NCBI RefSeq assembly: GCF_016086655.4
Contig: NC_052135.2
Location: 12,304,363-12,368,362, forward strand
From: Lepeophtheirus salmonis
Taxonomy: Eukaryota; Arthropoda; Copepoda; Siphonostomatoida; Caligidae
Length of the DNA stretch: 64,000 nt
Reading direction: 5' to 3'
Shown: one piece after another, positions 34,950 through 46,315 of the stretch
Layout: each line of letters opens with the position of its first letter
How positions within the stretch are numbered: position 1 is the first letter of the stretch
The notes under the pieces: model-generated
Databases searched by the model: none
What the model saw: only the letters and a program-made list of their open reading frames with translations
Told to the model about the DNA's origin: nothing
Translations under genes and position numbers: made by a program

Positions 34950-35270
34950 AAATTCTGTGTATAATGGGCTTGTTAAAAAAGAATCCAAAAATCAACATGA
35001 TAACCCCCACAACTTGAGGAATGTTTTGGAGGAGATCGGCTATAATTATCTGTGACAAGGGAGGAAGGGAAAAGAAAATAAACAATGTCATTAGCAAGAA
35101 TTGGTCCGATGTAGATCCCTAATTATACTCTGAGTCCAACAAGGAGTTACAATCATAACTTTGGAACAAATCCTCAGGGATTTATGAACACACACGAATA
35201 TTCAATCAGTTTTTGAATATATAATAATGACAACTGCTAAGGAAAAGACAATTCATTTTTTGGATTACCA
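34950..35270 (-). repeat. Dispersed repeat R1, copy 2
   Basis: Reverse-complemented, the segment follows the order of 13430-13800: TTTTCCTTAGCAGTTGTC, CGTGTGTGTTCATAAATCC, TTGTTGGACTCAGAGTATAA, AGCCGATCTCCTCC, AACATTCCTCAAGTTGTGGG and AACAAGCCCATTATACACAG. The 64-codon minus-strand frame at 35097-34903 lies in this repeat and is preceded by a splice-acceptor-like CCCTTGTCACAG, but the repeat explains it. Confidence 0.6.
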
Positions 35271-36428
35271 ATTCGCTACAAAATTCACAAGATTTACATC
35301 ACTAACAATAGTTTAAAGTGATCTCTAGTTACCCTAATTAGTTGCATATTTTAGCTCGTCCATTTTTGTAGTTGGCAGCTTGAAGAGTGTTTTTTGTTTT
35401 GTTTTCCTAAGCTGTTTCCTAAACTATAAAATATTTCTAATTTTGTGCTTTTAGAAAGCTCTTAATATACTTTTTGATATTATTTATTAAATATTGCATT
35501 TAATATGTTATTTATGAGTCCTTATTAATACTTTGATGTTTTGAATATTGTTTATATTTAATTATATAAAACTATTTCATCTTCTGCAATAAGGGGACAT
35601 CATATTTGATTATCTTGAAAAGTATATGTAAACCAATTACTCAAATATACATAATAAACAAAGGGATTGATTCATTCTCGTTACAAAACAGATTCAACAT
35701 TGATTCAAAAAATAAAATAATTATAGTAATACCTTGAAAGGCTATCTTGTTCTCCAATTTGCATATAAAACTCATTAATTTTAGTTATATGTTCTGTATT
35801 GTATAAACTTGTATATAATAATATGCTTTGTATTTTATTTTTTATTTTCAAAATCCCATTATTATGCTGTTATTAAGTAAATTTATTTTTGCAGAGATAA
35901 CATGCCTTATTAGGAAGGGGCAGTATTAAAGCATATTATATACGAATCATATATTATTTTATTATTTTGAAAAAAGGAAATAAACTACTCAATTTCATTT
36001 TTATAAACATATATATTTTTGGAATAAATGTGATCAAAAGTTGACATCCTCGTTCGTAATAATAGGTAAAAAGGGATAGATTGCTACATATATCAATAAT
36101 GAGATTCTTTTCATCAAATTGTGTGTATACATCTTTCAAAAGAGATTCTTAGTGAAAGGTTTAAAAAATAAAGTAAAGTAATATTTTTTTTTTTTTTTGA
36201 AAGGGAAAAGAACTGTTTGATAAAACAGTTCTTTTCTTTAATAAAGAGGCCATTAATACTTATAATATTTGTTTGTGTGTTTTCTTTCTTATCAAGTTTT
36301 TTTATACTTTCGGTATTTTTTAAGTAAATATCAATGAATATAATTGTTTTTAATAAGACATATCAAATAATATTTACCTTAGTAATACTTTATATAAATA
36401 CCAAATAGGTAATTTAGTAGGTGCACAT
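35271..36428. other. AT-rich stretch with one perfect hairpin
   Basis: At 36205-36236, GAAAAGAACTGTTT and its exact reverse complement flank the loop GATA (14-bp perfect stem), after a T run. The remainder is AT-rich without recognised genes. Confidence 0.5.
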
Positions 36429-36643
36429 TAGTGTTGGGTTTAAGAATCCAAAACCGGTCCGGGACCATTATAACTTTTGTTGGACCAAGTTGAATCGTCC
36501 TTCAAAATAGTTTGGTTTCTTTAAAGTAAAATAAAAACTACGGTCTAGATCGATCTCATTTGAAATCGGGTCAAAAAGATTTTATAGATAATATAATATG
36601 TGTTTTCCAACTGTGAACCTCAGGTGTGTCACGTCATATGAAG
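36429..36643 (+). mobile_element. hAT-1 family element, left part, broken by family A insertion
   Basis: The segment begins TAGTGTTGGGTTTAAGAATC and continues with GGTCCGGGACCATTATAACT and TTGTTGGACCAAGTTGAATC, as in the 15557 copy. At 36644 a family A element interrupts it. The tract ACGTCATATGAAG before the insertion and AAGTTTAAACAAAAAGAT after it (37486-37503) line up with ACGTCATACGAAGTTTAAAC of the intact copy. No right terminus was found. Confidence 0.65.
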
Positions 36644-37460
36644 TACATAATAAGGACTCAAAAATTAGAATCCTCTTCGAGGCCGTCTAGACTCAGTTGT
36701 AAAAGTCTGACAATTTTGTACTTAGCGCCATTCGAAAGAACTAACAAAAAACCATTATTTGATTTTTGTTTTGTTTTTGTGCGATCAAAAATGTTTCGAG
36801 CAACAAACAAAACGGCAAAGGGTGTACGATCTTGTTCACGTACAAGTCGATCTCTGACAAGAAGGTCTTCACAGTGGACGCTGTTTTGAACAGGAGAAAT
36901 CTTCTTGGCTTAATCAAGAGCTCAGGTCGAGGGAACCTTCAGGAACAAACATTCAGCTCAGGTATTGACCCTCGGCTTCGTGGCGTCCGACAGCAGTAAG
37001 ATTAATCACTACTGCATCAAGGCCAACAAGAAGGTTAACATGGACCGCTACTATAAGTACCATGTCTTGCCATGGTTGAAGAGCATGTTCCCCAGGGACA
37101 ACTATGTGTTTACTTTGTCCTCACCCGACGTGAACCCCCTTCTACTTCCCTGTTTGGTGCATCTTGGAGGGCAAGACGAATAAGACTTCTCACCCCAATG
37201 TCGATGCCCTGAAGGCTGTGATCAAAGAGGAGTGGAACAGCTTGTCCCTGGTATTCATCAAGGCCAGTTGTGCTTCTATTCGTCCCCGTATTGAAGCCAT
37301 GACTCTGAATGGAAGGGAACATAGTGAATAAAAAGTGTAGAACATTGTTGAATTTCCAACTTTTAATTCAAAAGTTTTTCATAAAAATGGCATGAAATAA
37401 AAATATGTAGAAGTGAAAACAGCTTTTAAAATTGTCTGATTTTTGAGTCCTCACCCTGTA
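36644..37460 (+). mobile_element. Tc1/mariner family A element, copy 2 (internally deleted)
   Basis: The right TIR is intact (AGTCCTCACCCTGTA); the left has decayed to TACATAATAAGGACTCAAAA. At 817 bp it carries the same shortened transposase as copy 1: a degenerate start near 36790, then YKSISDKKVFTVDAVLNRRN (about 36842-36900), keeping the Asp of SDKK. It continues in other frames with INHYCIKANKKVNMDRYYK, NYVFT and SSPDVNPL (37119-37142, third Asp retained), and a C-terminus near 37330. Frameshifts occur near 36900, 36965 and 37100. Confidence 0.85.
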
Positions 37461-37958
37461 CATATTAATTATTTTTGATTATTAAAGTTTAAACAAAAAG
37501 ATAATTTAGTAGATTTATTCAATATTCATATTTATTCAGAATTTTAAAAGTTTTTAGATTTCAAAAATATCCAATATAATAGATTAGTTGAAGATAACAT
37601 GATTTGTGAGAAATTTATTAAAAAATCTTCTTTTTTTTTTGACAAAACATAACAATTTATTTCAATTACCTAATTACAGGATATTATAAAATACAATTTT
37701 GTCTATGCTTTTTAATTTTTTTGAAAATCCTATTATTACGCTTTGGCTACGTACAAACATTTTTTGTTGCAGAGATAAGATGTTTTAACAGAAATAGTCA
37801 GTATATATATGTATATAGATCGAAAGATACAAAGTAAAATCAACAACATACATAGTCAAAAGTTTGTTTTATAACTCAATATATCTATAGATGGATAGAT
37901 TTTCTTTTTATACCACATTTTGGTATTATCGATAATAGATGGGCGAAACCAGATTATA
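37461..37958. other. AT-rich non-coding stretch
   Basis: No gene was recognised. Part of it (37700-37800, including TTGCAGAGATAAGATG) resembles 35840-35920 (TTGCAGAGATAACATG), perhaps an unnamed repeat. Confidence 0.4.
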
Positions 37959-39203
37959 TACAGAGTGCAAAATGGAAATTTTCCACCATCAAGAATGTGA
38001 GACCACAACCTTCATAACTTTTTATTAAAAAAGTATAATGAAAAATGTTATTGAAATAACTTTAAAAAATCAATCTTGGCAAGAATTATTCAATATGGCC
38101 GCCTCCACACGAGGTCGGAACTTGGTGCAGGTTGCCATACAATAATCGGCAGACATGTTTGCACGTTGCTTCTTGATGCTGGCTTTGAGCTCTGGCACAT
38201 TTCTATGTGATGTCTTCCCAACCTTGAACTCTAAGATACTCTACACACTGAAGTCGAGGGGATTGAGATCATCACTGGAAGAGGACCAGAAGGTATTGTC
38301 CCAGAAGTCAGCAAAGTTCTCCTAGCAGAATTTCTGTGTCTTCAAGGTCGTATGGCTTGGGTCCACACATAGTCGTTCTCAGGATAGTTAGCCTTCAGTC
38401 AGGCAAGATTTTCAACCTCAGGGCCTTATAGTAGGCCTCAGCCACCATTTTTTCATTGGTCTTTAAGAAGAAGGGATCCATTTTCTTCCTATCAGAATCC
38501 ACGACTCCCAAGCAGATTGTTTGGGCTTGTTTTGTCCTGGAGGTTCCCTGGACTTCCTCAGGTGATGCTGCTATAAATCGGTCGTTTCTGCGATTCAAAA
38601 CCTGGTCGACTGTGAATATCTTCTTGTCTGAGAAGATCTTTACGGTCGATGGATGACTCTTCAAGTAATTAAGGACTTATTGCATCTCTCAAGCCATGAT
38701 GCCTTCATTCGGTCAGTGATGATATGTTTTGGAGTCCTGATAAAGCTCTTAAGGCCTAGGTCATCATGAACTGCCCTCCAGATCGAACTCTCGTCCACGT
38801 TGAACTCGTCAATCGAGCGGCGCATCGATGCTGTTGCATCTTCCTTGATCTTGGCATACAGAGACTCAAGAAATTTTTCATCTCTCCTCAAACACTTACC
38901 TCCACTTCTTGCCTTCCTTTCGACTCCTTTCCTATTCTTCTTGGTCACCCTGATGATCCGGACTGTCCTCACAGTCACGCCTATAATGTCTGAAATTCTT
39001 TTTGGTATCAACATCCGCGTTGCAAAGATCCGAAACCCTTTGGTTTTTATATTCCTGTTCACTCATATTTTTTTCCTATTTTTATCAAATCAAAGCAATG
39101 TGCTAGAAAAACAACACATGTATCGGAACATTACTTGAAATGTCATCTGTAACCTTTAAAAATTAATTTAATCCCGCGGAAAATTTCCCTTTCGCACTCT
39201 GTA
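37959..39203 (-). mobile_element. Tc1/mariner family D element, near full length
   Basis: The TIRs TACAGAGTGCAAAATGGAAA and, reverse-complemented, TACAGAGTGCGAAAGGGAAA (both continuing TTTTCC) bound 1245 bp, the usual size of a complete Tc1/mariner element, at TA sites. A (TA)n tract follows the right end. The minus-strand transposase covers most of the element. It is the best-preserved copy of the lineage related to family A and shows what the shortened A copies have lost. Confidence 0.9.
38090..39062 (-). pseudogene. Family D transposase, frameshifted
   Basis: The frame opens at 39062 and runs 133 codons to 38661: RISDIIGVTVRTVRIIRVT (first helix-turn-helix), a basic linker with RKARSGGK, RDEKFLESLYAKIKEDATAS, and a second DNA-binding half with DESSIWRAVHDDLGLKSF. 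A frameshift near 38660 leads to the next frame (38664-38395): HPSTVKIFSDKKIFTVDQVL, with the first catalytic Asp in SDKK, then NRRNDRFIAASPEEV and YYKALRLKIL. After another shift come NYPENDYVWTQ, where the second catalytic Asp block is destroyed (AIRP in place of DGAPSH), and SDDLNPLDFSV, with the third Asp. The C-terminus is near 38095. It is inactive. Confidence 0.85.
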
Positions 39204-39431
39204 TATATATATATAAAGGATGAGGGAGAAAAACTTGGTTAAATTTTTTTATTTTTCTATTTAACTATTATTTGTGATAATATTATTTTTTATCTTTTTT
39301 TTGAACGCTTATTATTATTATTTAAGTCAATAAGGAAATGAAGATTAATATTTTTATTTTCCTTACTTGGTTATGTGTAGTCTCAATATTATGTTATTTG
39401 ATTTATTGAGTAATGATTTATTTTTGTGTCT

Positions 39432-39466
39432 CTAACAAACTCTCTTTTTTTTCATTGCAGGTAAGA
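39432..39466 (+). promoter_or_regulatory. Candidate recursive splice site (CAG|GTAAG)
   Basis: In plus orientation a consensus branch point CTAAC (39432-39436) is followed by the pyrimidine tract TCTCTTTTTTTTCATTG (39441-39457), then CAG directly joined to GTAAGA (39458-39466). A 3' splice site fused to a 5' splice site is the defining layout of ratchet sites that split very long introns in insects. It lies about 28 kb downstream of the donor at 11365, in DNA without recognised exons, on the same strand. Alternatively it is a chance match or the edge of a tiny exon. Confidence 0.5.
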
Positions 39467-39703
39467 CATCGATATAATAGTTAAATCATTAGTATTATTG
39501 CAAAATAATCAAAAGGAAAAAGTCAATATTAATATCTTTGAAAGATGCATTTCTTTGACTCTCTCAATCAAATTCCATGCGGACAAATAAAAGTAAGAGC
39601 AGGAGGCCCACTGAAAATCCAGGGTTTGCATCAAATTTCACATAGAAATGCATCTTTTTATGCATTATATTCACTTGTATACATATAATATACAATGCGC
39701 AGA

Positions 39704-39945
39704 AGTGTATAAAATATGTCCTAAAATGCGGGAGCTTTTTTAATAGTTGGCTATCATAACTTTTTTATTTCAAAGCTGTCGTCATTAGTATGTAATTATT
39801 CAAGAGAAAACAACCAAGTATTAAGTAATAACAAGTGCGTGCGCTCATAAAAGACGGAGAGTAACAATGGTCGTCCTTTTTGGACTCGGAATAGAATTGA
39901 GGATGGACATGGGCGTCATTTCTGCCCATATTTCTTGATCAATTC
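39704..39945 (+). repeat. Dispersed repeat R1, copy 3
   Basis: It shares TGTATAAAATATGTCCTA, GGGAGCT and AAGAGAAAACAACCAAGTAT with the copy at 52285, and GTGCGTGCGCTCATAAAAGA and TTGGACTCGGAATAGAATTG with copies at 13430 and 52285. Function and class are unknown. Confidence 0.6.
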
Positions 39946-40762
39946 TCTGTTTTACTCAGTATTTGACTAAAAATGCTAGTAATTCATGATTTAATTAACT
40001 CTTTTAAGATGCAAGGGAGATATAAATCATTGTCTGACAGATCAAAGCAAAAGCCGGAGAAGGGGGGCTATATTAAGTAATTCACTTAATAATATTGTTA
40101 TTTGCACAATAATGTGCCAAAACATATTTTCATTTGTTTAAAAGCAAAATAAAGTCAGTTGTAAATTATTTAATAATCCCTATCGAATATCTACCGCCCA
40201 TCAATTTGTATTTATACAAATAGAAAGCTTTGTATCCAGGAGTTTTTATTGTTATTGAGCTTACAGTGAGGTATCGAATATAAATACATTTATACAGTCT
40301 TGTTTAATTGACTGAGAACCATTGCAATGAGACTTTCTGCTCGAAAACATCAAAAAGCAACAGCCACAACATTTAACTTCTTATTGAGATATTAGATGAA
40401 AACTAATTATGAGGGGTTAAAGTTTTTGATTGTTTGTATGCCGTATTAGATGTAGTTGAAACAAACCCTGTAAGGGTTTCAACTTTAATAATTTTCACAA
40501 ACTTAAATTGTAAACACTTAATAATATCAAAATAATCATTCATACAAAATCTATCTAAACGTAGAGTCATTCAAAAACGTAAAATATCAAAATATAAGTG
40601 ATTTAATATTATACATTATGAATAACTTTAAATATTCATCTACATGAATAATAATTTGGCTCTGAGCCTTTTTCATTTGACTAATGCTGAAATTGTATAT
40701 GAATGTATAATATATGTACAATACATATGAATCCAATTCTTACATCTTTTCATGATTTGAAA
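39946..40762. other. AT-rich non-coding stretch
   Basis: No gene recognised. A short inverted repeat, GAAACAAACCCT/AGGGTTTC, occurs at 40456-40478. Confidence 0.4.
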
Positions 40763-41133
40763 TAGTGATGGGACGATTCCAAAAAAAAAACCCTGATGCA
40801 ATTCACAGCTGGTCACAAAAATTAAATTTCCAATATTAAATTTTTTGAAAAAAAACAACCAAATCTTAAATTTTCTAGTTATGAGCAATTTTTTTTTTTT
40901 TTTTTTTTGGATGGGGGGAGGGGGGTTGAAAAAAACAATTCAAATTTACACTTTGACATTTAAAAATATCAAAATTCACAGCTGATAACAAAAATATTAA
41001 ATTTTTTGGAAAAATTTCAAAATACACGGCAGTTCTCAAAAAAATTAAATTTCTGATATTAAATTTCCTTGTAAAAAGCTAAGTTTGCAAATTATACATT
41101 CTTTCCCCTATTCCGATTAATCGTCTCACACTA
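40763..41133. mobile_element. hAT-2 family element, short copy
   Basis: The left end TAGTGATGGGACGATTCC and the right end, reverse-complemented, TAGTGTGAGACGATTAATCG. Flanks ATTTGAAA (40755-40762) and ATTTGATC (41134-41141) agree at 6 of 8 positions. The 371-bp interior holds the AT-rich module and a 19-bp T run followed by GGATGGGGGGAGGGGGG (about 40889-40926). Non-coding. Confidence 0.75.
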
Positions 41134-41732
41134 ATTTGATCGCTTTAATACGTAAATTGAGATAGATGTATGTATAAATTTATATTTAAATTGTAAATAT
41201 TTTAATATAAATATTTAATGTTATAGATGTAAGATATTGAATGTGGGTAGTCACATCTGTGTTTCTTGATGATTTGATTTATTTATTATTCTCCACTCAA
41301 CTCTTTTACATAAATGTTTATATTTATATACAGGCCTTTCACATAAATCATTTCTTGGGAAGCATTAATAGCTACAAATGTACACACACTTTGGTTTTTC
41401 GGGTATTTGATACTAAGTGGCTCTTACCTACATATATACCAACATCATATAAGGGTCGTTTTTAATACCCCTTATTCCTTAATGGTTACTATTATTGGAA
41501 CTTGGCTCTAAAAAAAAAATACAGAAGGCTCCTCCAAATATATTAATAAATATTATGTATTTTAACGTTAATATCATTATGATTAAGTGGAAAAGTCAAC
41601 AACAATAATTATCATTCATCATAATGTAATTTGACAATTTGCCAAGAGTTCTTGGAATATGTTTCTCTTTCTTTCTAGTTTTTACCTACTCTTTTTCTCA
41701 TCAATTATCTATAATGAATGACGTCATGATCA
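41134..41732. other. AT-rich non-coding stretch
   Basis: No supported exon; the 74-codon frame at 41241-41465 shows no similarity I recognise. Confidence 0.4.
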
Positions 41733-42592
41733 TATAGGGTGAGGGTCCAAATATGAGAATCCTCTTCGAGGCCACACAGCCTCAGTTCTAAAAGTCTGAC
41801 AGTTCGAAAGAGCTGTCAAAAAGCTACAATTTGATGTGTGTTTTACTTTTGTACGATCAAAAATGGCCAAGCAAAAGTAAAACGGGTGAGGGTGTGCGAT
41901 CTCCTTCGTCCATAAGTCGATCTCTGACAAGAAGATCTTCATGGTATACACTGTTCTGAACAGAAGAAATGATGGCTTCTGGGCTGAATCAAGAGTTCAG
42001 GCCGAGGGAACCTACAGAACCAAACATCCTGCTCAGGTCTGCATGGTCTTTGGCGTTTCCCAGCTGCAAGATGCCTCCTTACTTCTTCAAGGCCAATGAG
42101 AAAGACAAAATCGACGTCTACTACAATGCCCTCAGATACAATGTCTTGCAATGATATAAGAGTACGTTCCCAGGGACAACTATGTGTTTACCCAAGACGG
42201 ACACGTCCAAAAAGGTCCAGTATTTCGGGATGGAGAACATGGCTTCCTTTTGGCCGGCAAACTTCTAGACTTTGTCCTCACCCGACGTGAACCCCCCTGG
42301 ACTTGGCTGATTGGTGGGTCTTGGAGGGCAAGACAAACAAGATTTATCATCTTGTATCTGATCATGGAGGAGTGGAACAACTTGTCCTTGGACTTCATCA
42401 AGGTCAGCCGTGTTTCTGTTCGCCCCTGTATTGAAATAATCATTCAGAATGGAGGGGGACATATTTAATGAAAAGTGTAGACAATTGTTGAATTTCCTAT
42501 TTTTACATCAAAAGTTTGTCATAAAAATGGCACAAAATAAAAATATGTAGAAGTGAAAACGGCTTTTCAAATTTTTGCGTCCTCACCCTGTA
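41733..42592 (+). mobile_element. Tc1/mariner family A element, copy 3 (internally deleted)
   Basis: It runs from TATAGGGTGAGGGTCCAAAT to GCGTCCTCACCCTGTA, 860 bp. The transposase start at 41863 (ATGGCCAAGCAAAAGTAA) meets a stop at once. The same fused junction follows: GTGCGATCTCCT, then AAGTCGATCTCTGACAAGAA, giving KSISDKKIF in one frame. Later blocks are LNRRND, FRPREPTEPNILLRSAW (a shifted frame), PPYFFKANEKDKIDVYYNAL (42070-42130), NYVFTQDGHVQKG (42177-42216, second Asp retained) and SSPDVNPPG (third Asp). Stops and shifts make it inactive. Confidence 0.85.
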
Positions 42593-43272
42593 TATAAAAA
42601 TGATACCTTTCATTCATAAGTATCAAAACATTCATTCATATATGCTCAAGTAAGATGTGAGTCATCTATACGACTTCAGTTTCCTTATCCACAATGCTTT
42701 CATCTGACTTTTTTTATACATACACTTGTAATAATTCTGACCTATTCCTCATCAAAAAAAGACTATCAGTAATTAGATTAATTATTCTCATTATGTCTAT
42801 GTCTGTACGTACTTTTGGGACTGTTCCTTACACCATGCATTATGTAGCTTCATACATTATGTATATGTGCCTATGAGCATATACAAGTTATCGCATGATA
42901 TGCTGCTTCAGTTGCACGCCGCCTCCCCTTGTCTTCCCACCTTTCTCTTTTTCAAGAAATTGATTTCTTTTATTTTAAATTTTATTTTTATTATTATTTT
43001 GTTTTGAGTCAGTAAAAGTGTTTTTCTTTTCTTCTCATTTGTGCATCAAGTCGAAAATATTAAGTTCATATATATATATGTGTGTGATTGATATCTATGT
43101 GTAATTAGTTACATTAAGTGTGTAGGAATTGGGTGAGTGAAGCCTCAATAATAGTGCAGCATTGGTATGGTGTGATAGTGATGGCGTGGCATATTCTTTC
43201 TTTCGCACAGTTTTTTGTAAAATGATTGTCCTTAAAGTAGATGAGGTAAGGGAATAAAAGGGAGAGCCACTG
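42593..43272. other. AT-rich non-coding stretch
   Basis: No gene recognised. A (TA)n tract lies near 43068-43080, and a short GC-rich patch (GCACGCCGCCTCCCC) at 42914-42928. Confidence 0.4.
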
Positions 43273-43929
43273 TACCGGGTGCGGCGAAAAAATATTTACA
43301 CTTTCAATCTATAAGTTGTATTTCAGTAACCAGTTGTATTAGGAAATGTCAATAAATTAAAAATAACTAATAAGATGTCTTGGCTAATCAATGTAGCCCC
43401 CTTTGTATCAATGATGGCTTGCAGGCAGCCACAGAAGGTCTTACACCCATTGCGGATGCAGGCCTCAGACATGACATCCCAGTCCGGGTTGACGGTGTAC
43501 TTGAGGTTGTTGATATTTAGGGGATGGACGGTGCAGGCCTTAGACTCAACATGCACACAAAAATTGAAGTTCAATGGGCTGGTATCTTTGGCCAGAAAGG
43601 CATGTTGTCCACCAACCACTTCTGGGCCTATTTGAAAGTATGAGCAGGCGCACCATCCTGCTGGAATACCACGTTCATATCCAGGTAGTTGGTCTCGACC
43701 TATGGTAACAACTTCTTCTTAAGGCTTCTTGCCAGCATCAAATACTGCGTGGACCGAAATTCGTTGGTCACGTTCAGATGGCATTTTCTTGGCTTCTATG
43801 ACACTTAGGAACATGTATTTTTTTTTGGTCTTTTTGTAGTATTTGACCGGAACAATTATATTGCATTCACAAAAACCTTGATTTATGTAGCATAAACGAA
43901 TTGTACAGATTTTTTCACCGCACCTGGTA
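43273..43929 (-). mobile_element. Tc1/mariner family C element, copy 2 (internally deleted)
   Basis: The TIRs TACCGGGTGCGGCGAAAAAA and TACCAGGTGCGGTGAAAAAA (right end reverse-complemented) bound 657 bp at TA sites. The minus-strand gene starts at 43783 (MPSERDQRISVHAVFDAGKK), then after a stop and a large deletion resumes just before an intact second catalytic block, MNVVFQQDGAPAHTFK (about 43678-43631). A shift leads to the 98-codon frame 43619-43323 with FNFCVHVESKAC, NPDWDVMSEACIRNGCKTF and LQAIIDTKGATLIS. The third Asp region is lost (SPLN). Its deletion start point differs from that of the copy at 19653. Confidence 0.85.
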
Positions 43930-44262
43930 TATTACATGCCTTTATGTTAATTTGAAGTAATGTTGAAGAGGAGAGTCATAAAGGAATAAATCTATAATTA
44001 GACTCGTGTACCAATATATTGGTTATTATATGGATGAAATAAGGTTAATTAGTTTTTGATATTAATTCCGCAGAGATAAAGAGTCAAAAGTCAACCCTGA
44101 AAATTAAAAGGCTTTCTATTGTACTAGATTATTTAGGAAAAAATTATCAAAACGGTTTGGGAGTATTACTTAATAAATTTTATTCATTGCAATCATGTAG
44201 ATAAAAACATAGAATCAAATCAAATGAATTGCTATTAGGAATTGCGTTATATTAACATCAAC

Positions 44263-44765
44263 CAGGGGTATCCTTAACGGGTTGGCTGGAGGTACTGTAC
44301 CTCCCCACCTCCCCTGCAAATATCCAAAAAATCATTCTTCTAAAAAAAATTCCCAAAAATTTAATATTTCAAACTTTTTCCCAAAAATTTAATTTTCTAT
44401 GAATAGGTTTTGATTATTTGAAATTTTTTTCCAAAAAATTTAATTTCATGGGCATAGATAACTATGGACTATTTAATTTTATGTGGATATCTATGATTTT
44501 TTGTATTTTTTCCAATAAAGTTTATTTTTGTGTAAATAGCTGCGCATTTTTGAAATTTTTTGAAAAAAATTTCATTTTTTTTTTTCTTCCAAATAATATA
44601 ATATTTGGAATTTTATTTTTGAATTTTTTGTCAAATAATTTAATATTTGAATTTTTTTCCATAATATTTCTTTTTTTTTTTGTTAACGGTTATAGATTTT
44701 TGAAATTTTCTTCAAAAATTTTCATTGTTTGGAATTTTTTTCGAAAAAGTTCAAAAAAATAACGT
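44263..44765. mobile_element. hAT-3 family element with AT-rich module
   Basis: The left end CAGGGGTATCCTTAACGGG is followed by the family subterminal GGCTGGAGGTACTGTACCTC and then the module TTTCCAAAAAATTTAATTTC and GTGTAAATAGCTGCGCATTT. The 114-codon frame at 44418-44762 (Phe/Asn/Lys/Ile only) is a by-product of the repeat and not a gene. The right end was not located. Confidence 0.6.
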
Positions 44766-45029
44766 TTACCCAAAGACAAAAAACATAATCATCATATATT
44801 TAGTTGAATTTGAAATTTTGTATTTGACAATGTCAATACCATGATCCCTTTAAGTTTTCTTCAGTTTTCTCTAAGAATCGGGTTCCACAAATAATATTTA
44901 TGAGTTATCATAAATATTGTCTTTTGAGGCATTTTATTTTATGAAGTAGATTCATGTTTTATTGATGAGCGTATATAACAATCGGTCTATATGTCCCAGA
45001 CCTAGATAGGAAAACAATATTTGTTTCCC

Positions 45030-45365
45030 CCAAAACTAATCTTTATTCATCAACATAATCTCCTTTTAGAACGATAGAATCATTCCAACGTTTCTCTAGC
45101 TTTTCAATACCACGGGTGTAGAACAATTTATCAAGACCTTCAAAATATGCTTCAGTTTCGACAATCAATGATAAATCAACACACAATATTTCTTTGAATC
45201 CATCGTTTTTCAGAATCACAAAAGTAGCGTCACTTAAACCACTGTAACACAATAAATCAAACGTCATGAAATTTTGACAGTAAACTTTTGAATGTTTGTA
45301 CTTCTGAAAAAAAAATTTGTTAGTGGTGCCATCTGGTAGTTAGGCCCGGGACTTATTAACCGATG
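45030..45365 (-). pseudogene. Mariner transposase C-terminal relic
   Basis: The minus-strand frame 45267-45043 ends in VETEAYFEGLDKLFYTRGIE followed by KLEKRWNDSIVLKGDYVDE and a stop, the standard C-terminus of mariner transposases. Upstream on the same strand (45350-45310) is TAAGTCCCGGGCCTAACTAC then CAGATGGCACCACTAACAAA, typical 5'-terminal sequence of such elements. The terminus is therefore fused almost directly to the C-terminus, and the DNA-binding domain and all three catalytic positions are missing. About 330 bp. Confidence 0.75.
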
Positions 45366-45789
45366 TAATACTCAAAGTCTGATTAAATAGGACCTGTTTT
45401 TTCGTTATCTTGGCACTCATGCTCTTTGTATTGTTGGTTGTTTAATGAGAGATAAAAAGGTTAGGTAACTTTAGGTGTGCTCTACAACTTTCTGTTATTG
45501 AAAAAAAAAAAAAAAAAAATAGGAGAAAATACTTTTGAATTCTTTTTATTCTCCAAATTTAACATTTTGCATAAAATAATATTTTTAAAAGAATAAATAA
45601 TTTTTCCAAAGTTTTTAAATAATGTTCCCCAAATAATTTTCTTTGTTCAAAACACCAAAAGTCGTCTAACTATTTTATCTGAAAAAATAAACATACTAAA
45701 TGGCTGATATTTGCAGCATACACTGAAGACATGTGTACATTACTTACTACAGAGTAACAAAATAAAATATTTATGATATTACAGTAACA
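45366..45789. other. AT-rich non-coding stretch
   Basis: Contains a run of about 19 A (45501-45519) and no recognised feature. Confidence 0.4.
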
Positions 45790-46315
45790 CAGGGGCGTTC
45801 GTCGGGGGTAAGGTTGGAGGAGCTGAAGCACCTCCAAATTAAGGAGTTGTTAATAATTACTAGAAAATGTAATATTTGAATTTTTTAATCAAAAAATATA
45901 ATAATTGAAATTGAAGTAAATTTATCAATTTTACAAAAAAATTTATTGTCAGCGAATGACTATGAAGTTTTGAAATTTTTCCACGAAAAATTTAATATTT
46001 GAATTTTTTTTCCAAAAAATGTAATTATTTTAAAATAGCTATGGATTTTTAAATTCTTTTCCAAAAAATTTTATATTTAAAATTTAATTTTCGAAATTTT
46101 TTTCCGAAAAATTATATTTTTTTTGTGAAGAGCTCTGGGTTGTTGAAATTTTTTGAGAATAGGTATGAAGTTTTTTCAATTTTTTCCAAAAAATTTATTT
46201 TTTCAATTTTTTTTCCAATAAATTTTTTTTTTTAATTTTTATTTCTAAAAAATTCCAAAAACCAAGCCCCCGCCCCACAAAAATAAATAATAATAATCCT
46301 GCTGACGCCTTTGGA
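45790..46315. mobile_element. hAT-3 family element with AT-rich module
   Basis: It opens CAGGGGCGTTCGTCGGGGGT, AAGGTTGGAGGAGCTGAAGC, CACCTCCAAATTAAGGAG, which is the complete family terminus. The body repeats GGAAAA/TTTTTTTCC units and TGTGAAGAGCTCTGGG. The right end, reverse-complemented, is CAAAGGCGTCAGCAGGAT, preceded by GGGGCGGGGGCTTGG. No matching target duplication was seen. Non-coding. Confidence 0.65.

Noticed and set aside
34903..35097. Minus-strand frame preceded by a splice-acceptor-like tract ending in CCCTTGTCACAG
   Set aside because: The sequence aligns with dispersed repeat R1 at 13430 and 52285, which lack the frame.
35880..35900. TTTATTTTTGCAG as a splice acceptor (and a similar one at 37760)
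   Set aside because: Both lie in similar sequence repeated twice, and no open frame follows.
44418..44762. 114-codon Phe/Asn/Lys/Ile frame
   Set aside because: It lies wholly in the AT-rich module of a hAT-3 element; composition reflects the repeat.
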